A stretch of 51,660 bases of DNA from Tagaea sp. CACIAM 22H2 (lineage in GTDB: Bacteria > Pseudomonadota > Alphaproteobacteria > CACIAM-22H2), in the NCBI GenBank assembly GCA_014444615.1, contig PVXE01000031.1:1-51660 (forward strand), given 5' to 3'. Positions 41,869 to 49,302 of this stretch are shown here, piece by piece. The notes under the pieces were generated by a model that had not been told where the DNA came from, did not search any database, and saw nothing but the letters and a program-made list of their open reading frames with translations. The number at the start of each line of letters is the position of its first letter. Positions within the stretch are counted from its first letter, which is position 1. A program made the position numbers and the translations under genes.

Positions 41869-42798
41869 ATGGCGACCGCCGCCACTCCGCAGCCCAAGCG
41901 CAACTGGCGCGCCCCGCGCGAGGAACAGCCGTTTCTGTTCTTCCTGATGAACACGCCGGCGGCGCTGATCCTGCTTGGCCTCGTCCTCTATCCGATCGTC
42001 TATTCGCTGTATCTGTCCCTGCACAGCTACAATCTGCGCCAACCTGGCCGTTTCCGATTCGTCGGTCTCGACAACTACACGAACATCCTGGGCAGCGAGC
42101 AGTTCTGGACCGCGGCGCAGGTGACCGTGCTGTTCAGCGTCGGCTCCATCGCGCTGACATTGACGCTCGGCACGCTGCTCGCCCTGCTGCTGAACGAGAA
42201 ATTCCCCGGCCGTTCGATCCTGCGCGCCGTGATGCTAATTCCCTGGGCCATTCCGCCGGTCGTCAACGGCCTGATCTGGCAATGGATTCTGGAGGGCCGT
42301 TATGGCCTTGCCAACGGCGTGCTGGTGTCGCTTGGGATTTTCGACACACCGCATGCTTGGCTCAGCGACTACACAACCGCCCTGCCCGTGCTGATCGTGG
42401 CGCAGGTGTGGAACCATGTGCCTTTCGTCGCCATCGTCGTGCTGGCGGCCCTCCAGACGGTCCCTGAGGAACTTCACGAAGCCGCGCGCATCGATGGGGC
42501 GAATGTGTTCCAACGCTTCCGCCACATCACCTTTCCGTGGCTGAGCCACGCGCTGCTGCTGGTGCTGATCACGCAGACGATGGTGGCCTTGCGCACCTTC
42601 GATATCATTTACGTCCTGACCGGCGGCGGCCCGGGCAAGAGCACCACCGTGCTCGCCTGGCTCACCTACGTCACCACGTTCAACTTCCTCGATTTCGGGC
42701 GGGGCAGCGCCTACGCCTATATCCTGGCGCTGACGACGTTGGCGCTGTCGATCGTCTATATCCGCGTGTTGTGGAAGCGCGGGGAGTTGGCGCGATGA
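41869..42798 (+). CDS. Sugar ABC transporter permease, MalF type
   Basis: 309-residue CUT1 permease with six membrane segments. MNTPAALILLGLVLYPIVYS near 27-46 opens the fold. The coupling motif LHEAARIDGANVFQRFRHIT lies near 203-222, and LTGGGPGKSTTVLAWL near 248 is canonical. ATG 41869 is 8 nt after the small unknown gene. It pairs with the MalG that follows through an ATGA overlap. Unlike the 15.4-kb copy it is intact. Confidence 0.93.
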   Translation: MATAATPQPKRNWRAPREEQPFLFFLMNTPAALILLGLVLYPIVYSLYLSLHSYNLRQPGRFRFVGLDNYTNILGSEQFWTAAQVTVLFSVGSIALTLTLGTLLALLLNEKFPGRSILRAVMLIPWAIPPVVNGLIWQWILEGRYGLANGVLVSLGIFDTPHAWLSDYTTALPVLIVAQVWNHVPFVAIVVLAALQTVPEELHEAARIDGANVFQRFRHITFPWLSHALLLVLITQTMVALRTFDIIYVLTGGGPGKSTTVLAWLTYVTTFNFLDFGRGSAYAYILALTTLALSIVYIRVLWKRGELAR

Positions 42799-43682
42799 TC
42801 ACCGCCCGCCAACGCGTGCTGCGTCAAGCCTTCTTGATGCTCAGCGCCCTCGCCTTCTTCACCTTCATCTTCGCGCCGATCTACTGGATGACGGCGACGA
42901 GCTTTATGACGGAAAAGGAAATGCTGGCGATCCCGCCCCATTTCTTCCCCAGCGAGCCGACGCTGCGGAACTATCAAACCGTGCTGGGCATCGGCGATCC
43001 GGAATTCCTTGCCTTCGCCCGGAACCGCGCGCCCGCCGTGTTCGACATTTTTCCGGCGCTGAAAAACAGCCTGATCGTCGCCATCGTCGTGGCGATCATC
43101 AATCTACTGGTCGGCATTCCAGCGGCTTACGCTTTCGCGCGCATCACCTATCGCCGCGCTTTACCGGTGCTGACCATCTATCTCGCCACGCGCATGTTGC
43201 CGCCGATCATGCTGGTCGTGCCGATGTTCCTGATCATGCGCAATCTGGGACTGATCGACACGCCCTTCGCGCTGGTGATGGCCTATTGCGTGTTCACACT
43301 GCCCTTCACCGTGTGGCTGCTCCAGGCCTATTTCAAGACGATCCCGGCCGAGCTGGAGGATTCCGCCTTCATCGACGGCGCCACGCGCTGGCAGATCGTG
43401 CGCCATGTGCTGCTGCCGCTGGCGGTCCCCGGCTGCACTTGTGCGGCCATCCTCGCCTTCATGGCGTCGTGGAGCGAATTCCTGTTCGCGGTCGTGTTCT
43501 CCAAAACCGCCGCGAGCAAAACGCTGCCGGTCGTGGCGGCGAGCTTCGTCGATACCGCCTCGATCCAGTTCGACTATGTGATGACCGCGGGCGTCATCAC
43601 CGCCTTGCCGCCGTTCCTGTTGGCGCTGCTGTTCCAGCGCTGGATCGTCAACGGCCTGTCCGCCGGCGCGCTCAAAGGCTGA
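42795..43682 (+). CDS. Sugar ABC transporter permease, MalG type
   Basis: 295-residue partner permease. LPPIMLVVPMFLIMRNLGLI near 135, LEDSAFIDGATRWQIVRHVL near 193-212 (coupling loop, with ED-S replacing the usual EEAA) and the C-terminal GLSAGALKG identify the MalG family. It has a longer first periplasmic loop (GIGDPEFLAFARNRAPAV) than the other two MalG proteins of the window. It ends 3 nt before the aldo-keto reductase gene, which implies one transcript. Confidence 0.93.
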   Translation: MITARQRVLRQAFLMLSALAFFTFIFAPIYWMTATSFMTEKEMLAIPPHFFPSEPTLRNYQTVLGIGDPEFLAFARNRAPAVFDIFPALKNSLIVAIVVAIINLLVGIPAAYAFARITYRRALPVLTIYLATRMLPPIMLVVPMFLIMRNLGLIDTPFALVMAYCVFTLPFTVWLLQAYFKTIPAELEDSAFIDGATRWQIVRHVLLPLAVPGCTCAAILAFMASWSEFLFAVVFSKTAASKTLPVVAASFVDTASIQFDYVMTAGVITALPPFLLALLFQRWIVNGLSAGALKG

Positions 43683-43685
43683 TCG

Positions 43686-44573
43686 ATGCTCGCGCTGCCG
43701 CGCTTGGGGTTGGGGATGGCGGCACCCGCCACGCTCGGGCCCGACACGCCGGACGACGCGGTCGTGGCTTTGGTGAAACGCGCCCACGCGCGCGGTATTG
43801 AATGGTTCGATACGTCCCCGCTCTATGGTTCGGGCCGATCCGAAGACCTGCTGGGCCGCGCGCTCGACGATGCGGCCGTTCGTATCTCAACGAAGGCCGG
43901 CTATCTGCTGACGGCTGCTTGGGGCACGAATCCGCCCGACGAAGGACGCCGACAGGATTTCGGCACAAGCGCGATCGACGCCAGCGTCGCCGCAAGTTTG
44001 AAGCGCCTGGGCCGCACGCGCATCGATCTCGTCCTGCTGCATGACCCGGACAAGCATCTCGATGCGGCGGTCGATCAAGCGTTCCCCGCCTTGCAGCGCC
44101 TGAAGGATCAAGGCGTCATCGGCGCCATCGGCGTGGGCGTCAATCGCGCGGAGACCGCTTTGGCACTGCTGGCGCGCATCCCCCTCGACGCCGTACTGAT
44201 CGCCGGACGTTTGACGCTTTTAGATTGGAGCGCCGCGTTCGAGTTGCTGCCCGCTTGCCGCGCGAAGAACGTCGCGATTATCGCGGCGGGCGTGCTCAAT
44301 TCCGGCATTCTCGGCGGCCATGCGAAGTTCCATTACGGGCCGCCGCCGCCCGAAACGCTGGCGCGGGCTGCACTACTCGCCGAAATCTGCGCCGATCACG
44401 GCACCAGCCTGAAAGCCGCCGCGTTCCACTACCCCGCGCGTCACGCGGGCGTATCGATGACGTTGATTGGCGCGCGCACGGCCGCCGAACTCGACGAAAC
44501 GCTCGATCTTCTCGAAACGCGCTTGCCCGAGGGGGTGTGGCGCGATCTTGAAAATGCGGGCGTGGGTCGATGA
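43686..44573 (+). CDS. Aldo/keto reductase, aldose 1-dehydrogenase-like
   Basis: 295-residue NAD(P)-dependent TIM-barrel enzyme. The catalytic tetrad is visible: Asp in WFDTSPLYG near 39-47, Tyr48, Lys in RISTKAGYLL near 70, and His in LVLLHDPDKHLD near 118. The C-terminal cofactor segment is SMTLIGARTAAELDETL near 258. It resembles L-fucose/D-threo-aldose 1-dehydrogenases, which turn a sugar into its 1,5- or 1,4-lactone. The amidohydrolase that follows (4-nt overlap) would open such a lactone. The identity of the sugar is inferred, not shown. Confidence 0.85.
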   Translation: MLALPRLGLGMAAPATLGPDTPDDAVVALVKRAHARGIEWFDTSPLYGSGRSEDLLGRALDDAAVRISTKAGYLLTAAWGTNPPDEGRRQDFGTSAIDASVAASLKRLGRTRIDLVLLHDPDKHLDAAVDQAFPALQRLKDQGVIGAIGVGVNRAETALALLARIPLDAVLIAGRLTLLDWSAAFELLPACRAKNVAIIAAGVLNSGILGGHAKFHYGPPPPETLARAALLAEICADHGTSLKAAAFHYPARHAGVSMTLIGARTAAELDETLDLLETRLPEGVWRDLENAGVGR

Positions 44574-45400
44574 TCGTCGATACCCATTGCCATAGCTGGC
44601 GATGCGGCGACGGATTCCCCGTGCGCATCCGCACGCGCGTCGCTGCCCTTAACGCCGACTTTCCCTTCCCGCCCGCCGGCTTCGCACAGGCGGGCGTCGA
44701 TAAGGCTGTGCTGGTCAGCGCCGCGCAATCGCCCGACGAGACCGAGGCATTGTTCGCGCTGGCGGATGCGAACCCCATTACGGTCCTGGCGGTGATCGGC
44801 TTCCTCGATCCGTTCGCATCGGATTTCGCGACGCGCTTGGCCGCATGGCGGCGACGCCCGGTCTTCAGGGGTCTGCGCCTGCCGCTGGTCGTATTCGATG
44901 ATCCCGCCTGGATCGAAACGCGGCCGGCGCTGAAGGCGCTGGACGCACTGAACGATGCCGGATTGATCGCCGAGATTTTGGCCGAGCCCCAGCATCTCGA
45001 TGCAGTCCACCGCGTACTGACCGCACGGCCGAATCTCGCCGCGATCATCGATCACGTCGCCAATCCGCCGGCGAGGCGCGGGCCCGAGTTCGACGCCTGG
45101 CGCGAGAAGATCGCGCTGATCGCACGTGACACGGGCGCGATCTGCAAATTCGGCGATCTGCGCAACGGCGATGCCGCACCTCCCGCCGACGATGTGGCGG
45201 TCGAGATCGTCGGTCATGTCGCGCGGCGTTTTGGGAATAGGCGACTGATCGCCGGATCGAACTGGCCGGTCGCCGGCGTGGACGGCGATCCCTATGGCGC
45301 CGCCTTCCTGCGTTTGCGGTCCTTCGCCCGTGCGACGGGTCTCGACGAACCTGCCTTGTTCGCCGACAACGCTTTGCGATTTTTCGGGAGGACGACATGA
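44570..45400 (+). CDS. Amidohydrolase family 2, sugar-lactonase-like
   Basis: 276 residues of the amidohydrolase TIM barrel. It starts MIVDTHCHSW, giving the HxH metal pair, then FRGLRLPLVVFDD near 100, a histidine in IIDHVANPPARRGPEFDAW near 162-180 and the acidic/Ser region in LIAGSNWPVAG near 227. This is the layout of fuconolactonase and related sugar lactonases. ATG 44570 overlaps the aldo-keto reductase stop. Expected reaction: lactone to sugar acid in the cytoplasm. Confidence 0.85.
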   Translation: MIVDTHCHSWRCGDGFPVRIRTRVAALNADFPFPPAGFAQAGVDKAVLVSAAQSPDETEALFALADANPITVLAVIGFLDPFASDFATRLAAWRRRPVFRGLRLPLVVFDDPAWIETRPALKALDALNDAGLIAEILAEPQHLDAVHRVLTARPNLAAIIDHVANPPARRGPEFDAWREKIALIARDTGAICKFGDLRNGDAAPPADDVAVEIVGHVARRFGNRRLIAGSNWPVAGVDGDPYGAAFLRLRSFARATGLDEPALFADNALRFFGRTT

Positions 45401-46407
45401 AAGCCATCCGCATCGAAGCCAAGGACCAGGTGCGCCTGGTCGATATTCCCCGACCCGAACCGCGCGACGGCGACGTGCTGCTGAAGGTCCGGCATGTCGG
45501 CCTGTGCGGCAGCGATCTCGCCAATTATCGCGGCCTCAATCCGCTGGCGAGCTATCCGCGTATTCCCGGCCACGAAATCGGCGGGGAGATCGCCGCCATC
45601 GGCACGAACGTGCCCAGCGCCTACACCTGCGGCAAGCGCGCGATCGTCGTGCCCTATACTAGCTGCGGCAAATGCAGCTCGTGCCGCCAGGGCCGCGTTA
45701 ACGCGTGCCGCGACAACCGCACGCTCGGCGTTCAACAGGAAGGCGGCCTCGCCGACTATATCGTCCTTCCGCACGCAAAGCTGATCCTGAACGACACGCT
45801 CCCGGCGGCGCATCTCGCTCTCGTCGAGCCTCTTTCGGTCGGCTTTCATGCGGCGCGGCGCGGCCGCGTGACGGAAAAAGATATCGTCGTCGTGCTGGGG
45901 ACCGGCATGATCGGGCTTGGCGTCGTCGCGGGCGCGGCCGCACGCGGCGCCACAGTCATCGCGGTCGACGTGACGGCGGAGAAAGCCGAAGCCGCCCTCG
46001 CCCTCGGCGCTGCGCACGCCATCGCCAGCGCCAATGTGACGCAAGCCGTCGCCGATCTGACCGGCGGCCATGGGGCCGACGTGGTGATCGAAGCGGTCGG
46101 TACGCCGGAGACGTTCACCCAGACGATCGAGCTCGTTTGTTTCAGCGGGCGCGTCGTCTATGTCGGTTACGCGAAGGAGCCGGTCGCCTACAAGACGCAG
46201 ATTTTTAATCTGAAGGAGCTCGATATCCTCGGCTCGCGCAACGCGCTACCCGAGGATTTTGCCGCGACGATTCCTTATCTCGAAAAACTTGGCGTCAAGG
46301 CCGACAAGCTTATCACCAAACGTTTCTCGATCGACAACGCGGCTGAGGCATTTCCTTATTGGTTGGAGCATCGCGACGCGACGACGAAGATTCTTATCGA
46401 GTGCTAA
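45397..46407 (+). CDS. Zinc-dependent alcohol/polyol dehydrogenase
   Basis: 336-residue MDR-family enzyme. Catalytic-zinc residues lie in GLCGSDLANYRG near 37 and PGHEIGGEI near 57; the four structural-zinc cysteines are in SCGKCSSCRQGRVNACRDN near 89-107. The NAD-binding motif is VVLGTGMIGLGVVAGAAARG near 166. It resembles sorbitol/threonine/galactitol dehydrogenases. ATG 45397 overlaps the lactonase stop. It may oxidise an intermediate acid or alcohol at a secondary hydroxyl. It is the last gene before a strong terminator. Confidence 0.9.
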   Translation: MKAIRIEAKDQVRLVDIPRPEPRDGDVLLKVRHVGLCGSDLANYRGLNPLASYPRIPGHEIGGEIAAIGTNVPSAYTCGKRAIVVPYTSCGKCSSCRQGRVNACRDNRTLGVQQEGGLADYIVLPHAKLILNDTLPAAHLALVEPLSVGFHAARRGRVTEKDIVVVLGTGMIGLGVVAGAAARGATVIAVDVTAEKAEAALALGAAHAIASANVTQAVADLTGGHGADVVIEAVGTPETFTQTIELVCFSGRVVYVGYAKEPVAYKTQIFNLKELDILGSRNALPEDFAATIPYLEKLGVKADKLITKRFSIDNAAEAFPYWLEHRDATTKILIEC

Positions 46408-46455
46408 GGGTGTCAACTCACGCGCGTGACTTCTTCGTATCGACAGTAAAACGCC

Positions 46456-46488
46456 GAAGCCCGCCGCTGGTTTCCCAGGGCGGGCTTC
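46456..46488. terminator. Hairpin terminator, family copy 2
   Basis: GAAGCCCGCC (46456-46465) pairs perfectly with GGCGGGCTTC (46479-46488); an inner CTGG/CCAG helix with one bulged G closes a TTTC loop, and CTTCTTCGTTTTC follows. It ends the GntR-ABC-dehydrogenase operon 48 nt after its stop codon. Same family as 11106-11135 and 30862-30894. Confidence 0.88.
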
Positions 46489-46550
46489 TTCGTTTTCGCG
46501 TGGAGGTCAGAGTGGCAGGGTTCGAATCCTGAGCGGCATTGCCGCGAACC

Positions 46551-46636
46551 CAGTCCCCCAGAACATATACAAACGCTCTATTTCAATGTCGTTTTCCGTA
46601 TTATCGAGGTGGCTTAAGGCCTCCTGCGGAAAATGA
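46551..46636. repeat. Dispersed repeat A, copy 3
   Basis: TTTTCCG (46592-46598) pairs with CGGAAAA (46627-46633). The helix extends to 12 pairs (46589-46600 with 46625-46636). Similarity to the 11.2-kb copy continues leftwards through 46501-46550, where the sequence on the minus strand reads like the 3' half of a tRNA (GATTCGAAC..., CACTCTGACC). The terminator at 46456-46488 lies to its left exactly as in copy 1. Confidence 0.7.
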
Positions 46637-46723
46637 GAACGACTTTTTGTCTTGACCGATCAGCTTTCAGGCACTGGTCTTGTATACGCACAACACAAAC
46701 GACTAGGCACGCAGTCAGTCTAC

Positions 46724-46865
46724 AGGAGTCATATTCGTGCGAAGTGATAGCCTTCGATTTAACGACGACCCGCTGCCTAAGAGCCGTCAAGCAACGTTGA
46801 TACTCCGAAGGTTCCGTCGCCCGAGCCCATAGAACCCAAAGAGAGATTCGAGGGCGACGGAAAAT
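46724..46865. repeat. Dispersed repeat B, copy 2
   Basis: Matches 4-156 in the same orientation. TTCCGTCGCCC (46812-46822) and GGGCGACGGAA (46852-46862) form a perfect 11-bp inverted repeat with a 29-nt loop; the 4-156 copy has only a degenerate version. It ends 18 nt from the 3' end of the CoA-transferase gene. The stretch 46637-46723 between repeats A and B shows no gene. Function unknown. Confidence 0.6.
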
Positions 46866-46883
46866 CCAGTCACTACTAAGGAA

Positions 46884-48125
46884 TCAATCCTTCGTCCCCG
46901 TCTTACGCGCGGGCATCGGCGCGCCGAAAGCGCCATTCGCCGCAAGTGTCGCGATCTCGTCGTTCCTGTAACCGAAATCGGCGAGCACTTCGTCGCGATG
47001 CTCGTCGAGAAGCGGCGGTGCCCGATAGACCTCGGTGGGCGTGCCCTCTAATCGGAACGGGCTCGCCACCGCCTTCACAGTTTCGCCGCCGAACTCGAAC
47101 GATGCCACGCCGCCAGCCGCTTGAAGCTGTTCGTGCTCGGCCGCTTCGCCGATATTGTTGAGCTTGGCGACGTTGACCTTGACGGCACCCAAGCGCGCGA
47201 CGATCTCGTGGCTCGGCAACCGCCGCGTAACCGAGGAGATCGCCTCGATCACTTCAGCGCGGCGCGTCTGGCGATCGCGCACGGTTTTATATTCCGGTCG
47301 GTCGAGCAGGCTCGCATCGAGGGCGCGTGCGCAGCGATCCCACATCGCGTCGCTGGGCGCGATGATCACGACATTGCCGTCGGCAGTCGGGAAAACCTGA
47401 TTGGGCACGCTCAGATGATTCGCCGTGCCCATCGCCTTGCGCACGACGCCGTCGATCCAATATTCGGAATAGAAATAGTTCACCAGATGCGCGGAGCTGA
47501 GCAACAGCGACGCTTCGACGCGCTGGCCCTTGCCGGTACGTTCGCGGCTGAGCAGCGCCGCAAGCACCGCGCTGACCATGGCGAGCGAACCATGGAGATC
47601 GATGATGGCGCTGCCCACGCGCACCGGTGGACGGTCGGGCTCGCCCGTCAGACTCATCAACCCGCTATGCGCCTGCAAGGCGAGATCGTTGGCGCCGAAA
47701 TCGCGCAACGGACCGCTGGGCCCGTAGGCGAAGAACTCGCCATAGACGAGGCGGGGATTACGCGCACTCATCGCCGGATAATCCATGCGCCATTTCGTCA
47801 TGGCACCAGGACGGAAATTATGGAGCAGTACATCCGATTTTTCGATCAGACGGCACGCTACTTCGCGGCCTGCCGGCGTTTGCAGATCCAGCGCGATGCT
47901 GCGCTTGTTGCGGTTGAGCGCCAGGAACGAAGCGCTCACGCCCAAACGCGGATCGGTGCCTTCGGTCAAACCCAGATGGCGGGCTTCGTCGCCGCCGACC
48001 GGCGTTTCGATCTTGATTACGTCGGCGCCGAGATCCCCGAAGATCTGCGCCGCCGCGGGACCTGCGAAGACCCGCGAGAAATCCAGAACCTTGATGCCCT
48101 CGAGTGCGCCGACCACGTCATTCAC
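46884..48125 (-). CDS. CaiB/BaiF family CoA-transferase
   Basis: 413-residue family III CoA-transferase. GIKVLDFSRVFAGPAAAQIF near 10-29, LGADVIKIETPVGGDEAR near 32, LLHNFRPGAMTKWRMDYPA near 99 and FGANDLALQAHSGLMSLTG near 141-159 are conserved; the Asp of NDLAL is the expected nucleophile. The start is GTG 48125. Only moderately similar to the protein at 35743. It follows two MaoC-like genes (gap of 15 nt), so activation of an acid and hydration of its CoA ester probably go together. Confidence 0.92.
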   Translation of the reverse strand: MNDVVGALEGIKVLDFSRVFAGPAAAQIFGDLGADVIKIETPVGGDEARHLGLTEGTDPRLGVSASFLALNRNKRSIALDLQTPAGREVACRLIEKSDVLLHNFRPGAMTKWRMDYPAMSARNPRLVYGEFFAYGPSGPLRDFGANDLALQAHSGLMSLTGEPDRPPVRVGSAIIDLHGSLAMVSAVLAALLSRERTGKGQRVEASLLLSSAHLVNYFYSEYWIDGVVRKAMGTANHLSVPNQVFPTADGNVVIIAPSDAMWDRCARALDASLLDRPEYKTVRDRQTRRAEVIEAISSVTRRLPSHEIVARLGAVKVNVAKLNNIGEAAEHEQLQAAGGVASFEFGGETVKAVASPFRLEGTPTEVYRAPPLLDEHRDEVLADFGYRNDEIATLAANGAFGAPMPARKTGTKD

Positions 48126-48140
48126 CCCGATATTGTCGCT

Positions 48141-48605
48141 TCACGCCGCCGGCGCGTAGACGAGCGCCTCGCCGACAGTCAGTTTCTTGCCGGTATTGTC
48201 TTCGCACCAAACGTCGAACTGATAGGCCGTCTCGCCCGCCTCGTTGCGCGCCTTGGCCGTGACTTTGGCGACGCAGATGACGATCTGATCCTCATAGATC
48301 GGCGCGATGTATTTCGTGCGCAGGCGCCCCTTGCGGGCGAGCGCGCGGCCGAACACGTCAAACAGCAGCCCTTGGATCCAATTCGTCGACACCATGCCGT
48401 CGGCGATGATGCCGGGCAGGCCCTGCTTCTTCGCATAGGCGTCGTCGTCATGGATCGTCGGCGGCTGGGTATGAATGCGGCCGTCGTCGATCGCGACGGT
48501 CGGCTGCGCGTCGACGTAGCGGCGCATGCGCTCGCGCGTCATTGGCCGCGGAGCCGAGCGCAATTCGGCGCCGATCTTGAGATCGACGATGGAAGCGCCG
48601 CTCAT
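48141..48605 (-). CDS. MaoC-like dehydratase domain protein
   Basis: 154-residue hot-dog-fold protein. PTIHDDDAYAKKQGLPGIIADGM reads as the MaoC hydratase segment (Asp and His near 50-75, shown here as DDDAYAKKQGLPGIIADG), and YIAPIYEDQIVICVAKVTAK follows. ATG 48605 overlaps the previous gene's stop (TGATG); a GTG one codon earlier is possible. The usual (R)-hydratase Asp/His pair looks partly altered (IADG instead of xxHG), so catalysis may need its MaoC-like neighbour. Confidence 0.75.
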   Translation of the reverse strand: MSGASIVDLKIGAELRSAPRPMTRERMRRYVDAQPTVAIDDGRIHTQPPTIHDDDAYAKKQGLPGIIADGMVSTNWIQGLLFDVFGRALARKGRLRTKYIAPIYEDQIVICVAKVTAKARNEAGETAYQFDVWCEDNTGKKLTVGEALVYAPAA

Positions 48606-49045
48606 CACTTCTTCTCCGATTTCTGCGCGTAGGCCAGGATTGAGGTGTCGCGATAGACGATCAGCAGCGCGTCGTCCGAGGCGCGCCGCAATTCCATCTC
48701 CATCACCACGTATTCGCGCCCGCGCCGTTCGTAGCGTTCGGTCACCGCACCCGACACGCGAAGCTTATCGCCCACACGCACTTCGCCGTGAACCGTTGCG
48801 TCGTACTCGTAATGGATGCGCGCGCTCGGCCCCGTGCCTTTCGGGCAGCCATGCCGATAGAGCCGCAGCTTGTCGAGATGGATCAGCGTCGGCGGCGCCA
48901 GCGGATCGTCGATGCCTTGCAGGAAATCGTGATGCAACTCGTTGGCGTGGGAGTATTCGCGCACGACGAATGCACTCATCGTGTACTCGACCGGACCAAT
49001 CCGATCGCCGACTTCCAAGTCGCAGACATAACCGCCGATCGCCAA
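48605..49045 (-). CDS. MaoC-like / FAS1-type dehydratase domain protein
   Basis: 146-residue hot-dog-fold protein, first gene of a three-gene operon. The start is a TTG at 49045 with GGAGGGG about seven bases upstream; an ATG-led reading in another frame is a shadow. LEVGDRIGPVEYTMSAFVV near 10-28 and EYSHANELHHDFLQG near 30-44 resemble the FAS1-like dehydratase half that pairs with a MaoC half in mesaconyl-CoA hydratase-like enzymes. With the next gene it probably forms the heteromeric hydratase acting on the CoA ester from the CoA-transferase. Confidence 0.72.
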   Translation of the reverse strand: MAIGGYVCDLEVGDRIGPVEYTMSAFVVREYSHANELHHDFLQGIDDPLAPPTLIHLDKLRLYRHGCPKGTGPSARIHYEYDATVHGEVRVGDKLRVSGAVTERYERRGREYVVMEMELRRASDDALLIVYRDTSILAYAQKSEKK

Positions 49046-49302
49046 AACGCATCCCCTCCCGTTCGTGTTGCCTCAATCGCGAGATAACAAGCCGAGGCCT
49101 TCGGGATAAGCCGTAACCGGCGATTAGGAACTTTTCACCGCCCGCAAACGATCGGTAAGCGGCTCGAGTTCCACATCTTTTCTGAACGCTCTTGCGCGCG
49201 CTGCGGCGCGGGACGCACGTGATTCAGTCTTTCAATCCCTTGCCGCTTTGCCCCCGCATCGCTAGCCTTCGTTGCAACAGAGGAAAAGATCAGGAGGAAG
49301 CG

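Noticed and set aside
46501..46575. Short conserved minus-strand reading WGTGFAA-x-PLR-x-R shared by two repeat A copies
   Set aside because: The stretch is conserved as nucleotide repeat; no ribosome site, different endings in the copies, and structure rather than protein coding explains it better.
47121..48632. 503-codon plus-strand open frame
   Set aside because: It is antisense to the CoA-transferase and MaoC-like genes, which have clear conserved motifs; its own translation has none.
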